DNA from: JAJPJE01 sp963724985
Lineage (GTDB): Bacteria; Acidobacteriota; Terriglobia; Terriglobales; Acidobacteriaceae
Direction: 5' to 3'
Assembly (NCBI GenBank): GCA_963724985.1
Contig: CAVRWV010000003.1
Coordinates: 124,001 to 188,000 of the forward strand
Length of the DNA: 64,000 bases
Shown: piece by piece, positions 60,087 through 64,000 of the stretch
Position numbering within the stretch: the first letter of the stretch is position 1
Layout of the letters: every line of letters begins with the position of its first letter
Program-made: the position numbers and the translations under genes
Notes under the pieces: model-generated
The model's database searches: none
Told to the model about the DNA's origin: nothing
What the model saw: only the letters and a program-made list of their open reading frames with translations

Positions 60087-60608
60087 TTAGGAAACTGGGT
60101 TCTTGGTCAGGTGCAGGCCGTTGCTGTGTTGTCCGCGGCGCGATTCGATCTTCTCCGCCACGATTCCAGCCACAATTCCTGCCATCGCGGGAACGCGCCG
60201 CATTACCCCTGGGCGTTTGCGCTCGACGACGGTTTCGTCTTTTTCTGAAGTCGAGATCAGTTCCTGAACCTTGTTGACCAGCGCGAAGCCAGACTCGCCC
60301 TTACATAGGAAGGCATCGTAGGAGTCCGGCGTCCCTTCCGGCAGAGCGGAAAGGGCCGAAAGGATCACGATCGGCATCTGCGGATGGCGTTTTTTCAGTT
60401 CTTCCGCCAGCTCGCCGCCGTTCATCTCCGGCATCTGGAAATCCACGATAGCCGCGCTGTAAGGCGTCAGATCAGCGTAGCGAAGCGAAAGTTTTGGGCT
60501 GGAGCAGGTTGTGACATCGAAGCCGAACGCTTCAAGAAATACCCGGCGAACTGAGAGGGACTGTTGGTCGTCGTCAACGCAAAGCAACTTCGGATTTCGC
60601 TGGCCCAT
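60087..60608 (-). CDS. Single-domain response regulator
   Basis: The 173-residue protein has a receiver with acidic D12-D14 ('VDDDQQS'), phosphoacceptor D56 in 'AAIVDFQMPEMNGGEL', Ser in 'VILSALSALP' and K103 in 'FLCKGES'. After residue 120 comes a short linker and 'RRVPAMAGIVAGIVAEKIES', an unusual hydrophobic helix, so it may touch the membrane or a partner. No kinase is adjacent. Start MGQRNPK at 60608 is chosen over 60668. Confidence 0.82.
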   Translation of the reverse strand: MGQRNPKLLCVDDDQQSLSVRRVFLEAFGFDVTTCSSPKLSLRYADLTPYSAAIVDFQMPEMNGGELAEELKKRHPQMPIVILSALSALPEGTPDSYDAFLCKGESGFALVNKVQELISTSEKDETVVERKRPGVMRRVPAMAGIVAGIVAEKIESRRGQHSNGLHLTKNPVS

Positions 60609-60738
60609 CGGGCCCTCCTGAATGGGGAAGTTCAGGCGGTACTGACCAAGTTCGACAGTTTCTGCCACTTATTCCCAGAGCAGGAATTCTGCCAAACCTA
60701 ACCCATTGGTTCTTAAAGGATTAGGGCCCAGGCCGTAA

Positions 60739-61389
60739 TTAGTTGTGTGTAGAAACTTTGCGGTGTCGAGTGGAAATTGCACTCCCATTTCCGCTTTTTA
60801 CTCCGTTTTTTACGGCGGAATGTTCCTGCAGCATCCGGTAAACGAGGGAGATTGGAAGGCCTACTACATTGAAATAGCAGCCCTCGATGCGAGGAATCCA
60901 GCGCGAGGCGATGCCCTGGATCGCATAGGCGCCAGCCTTGTCCATCGGCTCGCCGGTCGCGACATACTCACGAATCTCGGCTTCCGAGATGGTCTGGAAG
61001 CAAACGCGTGTGACTTCGGAGCGCACATCTTCAAATTTGCCTTGGCCGCGAGGGCCGATCAGGCAGACGCTGGTGATCACGCAATGCACTTTGCCGGAGA
61101 GCTGTCGCAGCATTCGAACCGCGGCGGCCTCCGTGGAGGGCTTCTCAAGGACGTGGTTGTCGACGAGGACGATGGTATCGGCACCCAGGACGAACAGGTT
61201 GGAATGGTTCTGCGCACGCTTCCACACGGCGCGAGCCTTGTCCCGCGCCAGTCGCTCGGCATATTCGGTGGGAGGCTCACCCGGCAGCCGCTGCTCCGGC
61301 ACATTGGCCGGCTTCACCGTAAACGCGATTCCGGCCGCGCGCAGCAATTCCTGTCGACGCGGCGAAGCAGAAGCAAGCACGAGCGGCAT
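60739..61389 (-). CDS. maf: Maf-like nucleotide pyrophosphatase
   Basis: Maf proteins hydrolyse dTTP/UTP and modified nucleotides to monophosphates. Motifs: 'LVLASASPRRQELLRAAG', 'YAERLARDKARAVW', 'VLGADTIVLVDNHVLEKP' and 'TGEPMDKAGAYAIQGIASRW'. The C-terminal 25 residues exceed the usual end. It is a housekeeping gene, 48 bases downstream of the YtxH-like gene on the same strand. Confidence 0.93.
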   Translation of the reverse strand: MPLVLASASPRRQELLRAAGIAFTVKPANVPEQRLPGEPPTEYAERLARDKARAVWKRAQNHSNLFVLGADTIVLVDNHVLEKPSTEAAAVRMLRQLSGKVHCVITSVCLIGPRGQGKFEDVRSEVTRVCFQTISEAEIREYVATGEPMDKAGAYAIQGIASRWIPRIEGCYFNVVGLPISLVYRMLQEHSAVKNGVKSGNGSAISTRHRKVSTHN

Positions 61390-61437
61390 GTCCCTATTTC
61401 AACATACCGCCTGCATTCGCGCGACAGAATTGGCAGC

Positions 61438-61851
61438 TTAGTGCGTGCCGGTGTCGTAGTCGTCGAAGTGTTCGGAGTTCGCGCCGCGGCCCACGCTGGA
61501 GCGCACACGGTCCGCGACGTCGTTAGCCTGGTCGTAGATCGACTGGCGCATATCCTCGCCGGACTTGGGCGCCAACAGGACGCCGAGCGCGGCACCTACG
61601 CCGAGTCCCGCCAGAAAGAGCACGAAGCGGCTGCCAACCGAAGGCTCCGGCTCATAGCCAAAACGCTTGCGCGCAACTCTCGCAACGCGTTGCGCGTGAT
61701 CGGCGACGTGGTCGCTCACTCGATGGGCACGGTCACTTACTTCGTCGCGAAAACCCTCGGACGCCTTCGCCGCCTGACGTCGAGCCTTCTGCGCGCGCTT
61801 ACCGCTGTCTTCCAGAAAATCGGCTGCTACTCGCAATACTGTTTCGATCAT
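61438..61851 (-). CDS. YtxH-like protein
   Basis: The 137-residue protein is helical and basic in its first 65 residues, then has 'FVLFLAGLGVGAALGVLLAP', the YtxH-type single membrane segment with glycine spacing, then 'KSGEDMRQSIYDQANDVADR'. YtxH proteins are small stress-related membrane proteins of unknown mechanism. The first half is longer than usual. Confidence 0.75.
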   Translation of the reverse strand: MIETVLRVAADFLEDSGKRAQKARRQAAKASEGFRDEVSDRAHRVSDHVADHAQRVARVARKRFGYEPEPSVGSRFVLFLAGLGVGAALGVLLAPKSGEDMRQSIYDQANDVADRVRSSVGRGANSEHFDDYDTGTH

Positions 61852-62079
61852 TTTGCACCTATCAGCTCCGTCCGTTTTCTCTGTTCTGCCTTATGGAGAA
61901 CGCGCACTTACGGGGCGTAGTCCTATTCTACGTGCAGAACTGGATAAGAGGCGGGGATCGCCAGACGAGTTGTCCAGAATAGAGCTCTCGATGGCGCCTC
62001 TTGACCAAGAGGAGCGGGAGTTCAGAATCAGATAATCGGTCGGGATCTCGGTCGAGCCGAACGGACGTAATCAGAAGAA

Positions 62080-62778
62080 CTATGGGTTCAGTTTGTAGTC
62101 TTCGTAATTGATGGTCAGCACAGCCTGTCCGCCGATGCGAACTTTGGTGACGGAGCGGTTGCTCTGCGGCAACCAAAAATCCCCAACTTTTTCGTAGCGA
62201 TGTTCGATGTCAGTGCCGCTGATCCAGAACGACGGATTTACCGCCGGATGCGCCTCAACGTGAGTCACGGCGAAATCCTTCGCATCCACCCAAATCTTAC
62301 CGCTGTAGAGATACTTGTTTTTGCGCTTCGGCCTGACCTCGAGAACATAGCAGTTGCGGCCATCCTTCGATTCCGATCCCACCAGCGAGAAGTCGTAATT
62401 GTCAGGGGTGAGGGCCGTCTGGCTTCGGGTGGCATCGGCTTCCTGCTCGCTGGTCAGCAGCTTGTGAAGAACGTGATCAAGCAGAAGCTTCGACCCGCTC
62501 TCCGAGATAATGCTGAAGGTTTTGTGTCCGTGATCGTAGGTAGCGGCGACCTGCATGCTGGCCTGCTTGTGCGCAAGTCCGTTGTAGCTGACGTCGTAAT
62601 TGCGGGTGCTCGTGAAACGCGCAAGATTGGCATTGCGCTCGGCGTTGCGCAGCAACAACCGGGAAACGATGTCGCCGGCAGGAAGAGTGATGGCCGCGGG
62701 ATCGCCATCGGCAAAACCAACACTGGAGAGAACTAGCAGCGCGCATGCTGCAATCAAAGCGCGAGAAACAGAAAACAT
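62080..62778 (-). CDS. LolA-like/outer-membrane lipoprotein-sorting-family exported protein
   Basis: The 232-residue protein has a signal peptide (MFSVSRALIAACALLVLSSV) and a LolA-like half-barrel pattern: 'YDVSYNGLAHKQASMQVAAT', 'YVLEVRPKRKNKYLYSGKIW', 'VDAKDFAVTHVEAHPAVNPS' and 'GDFWLPQSNRSVTKVRIGGQ'. It resembles the DUF4292/LolA superfamily rather than true LolA. It is probably periplasmic and lipid-handling, which is inference. Confidence 0.65.
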   Translation of the reverse strand: MFSVSRALIAACALLVLSSVGFADGDPAAITLPAGDIVSRLLLRNAERNANLARFTSTRNYDVSYNGLAHKQASMQVAATYDHGHKTFSIISESGSKLLLDHVLHKLLTSEQEADATRSQTALTPDNYDFSLVGSESKDGRNCYVLEVRPKRKNKYLYSGKIWVDAKDFAVTHVEAHPAVNPSFWISGTDIEHRYEKVGDFWLPQSNRSVTKVRIGGQAVLTINYEDYKLNP

Positions 62779-62907
62779 CGGCAGGCGAAACAGGATTCAC
62801 TCCAGAAAGGAACAGCGTTTGTTCCGGCCCAGATATCCGGGCCAGAATAGGTGATTGTAATCGAAACGAGGCTGGACGGGGCTGTGGAAGGGCTCGTGAG
62901 ACGGAAA

Positions 62908-63600
62908 CTAGGAGAGCGCGAAATCCACTGCCGCACGAGAGTGGATGGCGGTTGTGTCGAATAGCGGTATCGAGGCGTGTTCTGGCTTTACGAGCAGAGG
63001 AATTTCGGTGCAGCCGAGGATGACGCCTTGGGCTCCTTGCCCTTGCAACCACTCGATCGCCTCGACAAAGCATCGGCGCGATGAGTCTGTGAATGTCCCC
63101 TTAGTGAGCTCGTCATAAATCAGGCGGTGCAATTCGTCGCGCATCTTCGTGGGAGGAATCAGCGCCGTGATCCCGTGCTTTTCCGCCAGACGGTTGCGGA
63201 AGAAGTCTCCTTCCATGGTGTAACGCGTTCCCAGCAGACCGACAGTGCTGAGCTTCACCTGCCGGATCGCATCGGCGGTGGCATCAGCAATATGGATGAG
63301 TGGGATCTTCACGGAAGATTCGATCTGCGGCGCGCAACGATGCATAGTGTTCGCGCAAATCAGGACGCAATCGGCGCCGCCGCGTTCGAGTCGCCTGGCG
63401 GCGTCGGCCATAATTTCGCCCAGTTGATCCCAGTCGCCGCTGACCTGCAGAGATTCAATCTCCGCGAAGTCGACAGTCAGCATCAGGTTCTTCGCGTTGT
63501 GCTGGCCGCCAAGACGGCAGTTCACTTCCTGGTTAATGAAACGGTAATACTCGATCGAGGATGCCCAACTCATACCGCCGATTAAGCCGATGGTCTTGAT
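62908..63600 (-). CDS. Aspartate/glutamate racemase family protein (non-standard start)
   Basis: The 230-residue protein has both catalytic Cys of the family: 'VLICANTMHRCAPQI' and 'GVILGCTEIPLL', plus 'KIPLIHIADATADAI'. ATG 63573 gives MSWASSIEYYRFINQ, but the conserved start 'KTIGLIGG' is encoded just upstream in the same frame with no stop. It has GGAGG near 63607 and ATC (63600-63598) exactly where ATG would be expected. Either ATC initiates rarely, or the ATG has been lost or misread. Products may be D-aspartate or D-glutamate for the wall. Confidence 0.8.
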   Translation of the reverse strand: MKTIGLIGGMSWASSIEYYRFINQEVNCRLGGQHNAKNLMLTVDFAEIESLQVSGDWDQLGEIMADAARRLERGGADCVLICANTMHRCAPQIESSVKIPLIHIADATADAIRQVKLSTVGLLGTRYTMEGDFFRNRLAEKHGITALIPPTKMRDELHRLIYDELTKGTFTDSSRRCFVEAIEWLQGQGAQGVILGCTEIPLLVKPEHASIPLFDTTAIHSRAAVDFALS

Positions 63601-63654
63601 ATTGCCTCCGAAATGCTGCCGTGAAACCGGAGCTGCGTATAGTCTATAGCCGTG

Positions 63655-64000
63655 ATGGGTGAGGTTTCGAAAAATGGATTCGACGGGTTGCGCGTGCTTT
63701 CGTTCGAGAGCCGCCGCGGCACGGAGATGGCGAAACTGATCGCGAATGCCGGCGGCGTTCCTACCGTAGTTGCCTCAATGCGCGAGGTGCCGCTCGAGGA
63801 CAATCATGAAGCGCTGGAGTTCGTGCGGGAGATCATCGGTGGCAAGATCGATTCGGTGGTGTTTCTGACCGGAGTTGGAGCGCAAGTAGTGCTGCGAGTG
63901 GCGGAGAGTGCGAATCTCCGCGACGCTTATCTGGACGCATTAAAGAAAATTCCGGTGGTTGCGCGTGGTCCGAAACCGGTGAGCGTGCTGCGTCCGTTGG
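63655..64000 (+). CDS. hemD: Uroporphyrinogen-III synthase, N-terminal part (runs off window)
   Basis: From ATG 63655 (or GTG 63652) the frame is open to the window end and reads 'GLRVLSFESRRGTEMAKLIA', 'GVPTVVASMREVPLEDN', 'DSVVFLTGVGAQVVLRVAES' and 'VVARGPKPVSVLR', the HemD pattern. HemD closes hydroxymethylbilane to uroporphyrinogen III in tetrapyrrole synthesis. About 115 residues are visible. It is divergent from the racemase gene with about 50 bases between. Confidence 0.8.
   Translation, partial: MGEVSKNGFDGLRVLSFESRRGTEMAKLIANAGGVPTVVASMREVPLEDNHEALEFVREIIGGKIDSVVFLTGVGAQVVLRVAESANLRDAYLDALKKIPVVARGPKPVSVLRPL

Noticed and set aside
1..64000. tRNA and rRNA genes
   Set aside because: None was recognised on either strand by reading; a covariance-model scan was not possible here.

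Overview
The window looks like part of a chromosome from a soil acidobacterion, probably class Terriglobia (Koribacter or a relative). That placement is inferred from gene content and style: moderately high G+C, Pro/Ala/Glu-rich extended proteins, glycine-zipper lipoproteins, a TonB-ExbB-ExbD-ExbD-TPR operon, and many short dispersed palindromic repeats. No rRNA or tRNA gene and no CRISPR array was found.

Layout. 1-5.5 kb (minus strand): a SnoaL-like protein, a receiver-domain protein with a very long PAE-rich tail that is split by a frameshift, a BamD-like lipoprotein and rpe. 5.6-10.2 kb: a lone oligopeptide-type ABC ATPase, a REP-associated transposase flanked by inverted REP copies, a secreted metallo-beta-lactamase-fold hydrolase and a PLP decarboxylase. 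10.4-23.9 kb: selD (whose start region holds an in-frame UGA that reads as selenocysteine), der, a DinG/XPD-type helicase, queD-queE-queC, a secreted TPR protein, mnmG (interrupted), a CADD-type protein, a hot-dog thioesterase and a PEP-CTERM protein. 23.9-30.6 kb (mostly minus): higB-higA, nadD, rsfS, a degenerate sigma54-type activator, rlmH, a BON/glycine-zipper lipoprotein and obgE. 30.7-40 kb (plus): tgt-yajC-secD-secF and then tonB-exbB-exbD-exbD-TPR lipoprotein. 40-54 kb: a TauE/SafE exporter, GH2 glycosidase, dehydrogenase, M28 peptidase, methyltransferase-like protein, ppa, DinB, M15-like peptidase, OFA-type MFS transporter and STAS protein. 54-64 kb: DUF2207, Ysc84 and PilZ proteins, a sodium/solute symporter, response regulator, maf, YtxH, LolA-like protein, aspartate/glutamate racemase and the start of hemD.

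Functional themes. Much of the window serves translation: queuosine synthesis and insertion (QueD, QueE, QueC, Tgt), wobble-uridine modification (MnmG), selenophosphate supply (SelD) and ribosome maturation (Der, RsfS, RlmH, Obg). A second theme is envelope biogenesis and transport (BamD, YajC-SecD-SecF, TonB-ExbB-ExbD).

What stands out. First, SelD itself appears to be a selenoprotein, with a bacterial SECIS-like hairpin just after the UGA. Second, several families of short dispersed repeats lie not only between genes but also in frame inside conserved genes (tgt, mnmG, selD), where they add protein segments. Third, at least seven single-base frameshifts break otherwise intact genes, so either the sequence carries indel errors or the genome carries many fresh lesions. 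The repeat and frameshift calls rest on reading by eye; no alignment or database search was run.
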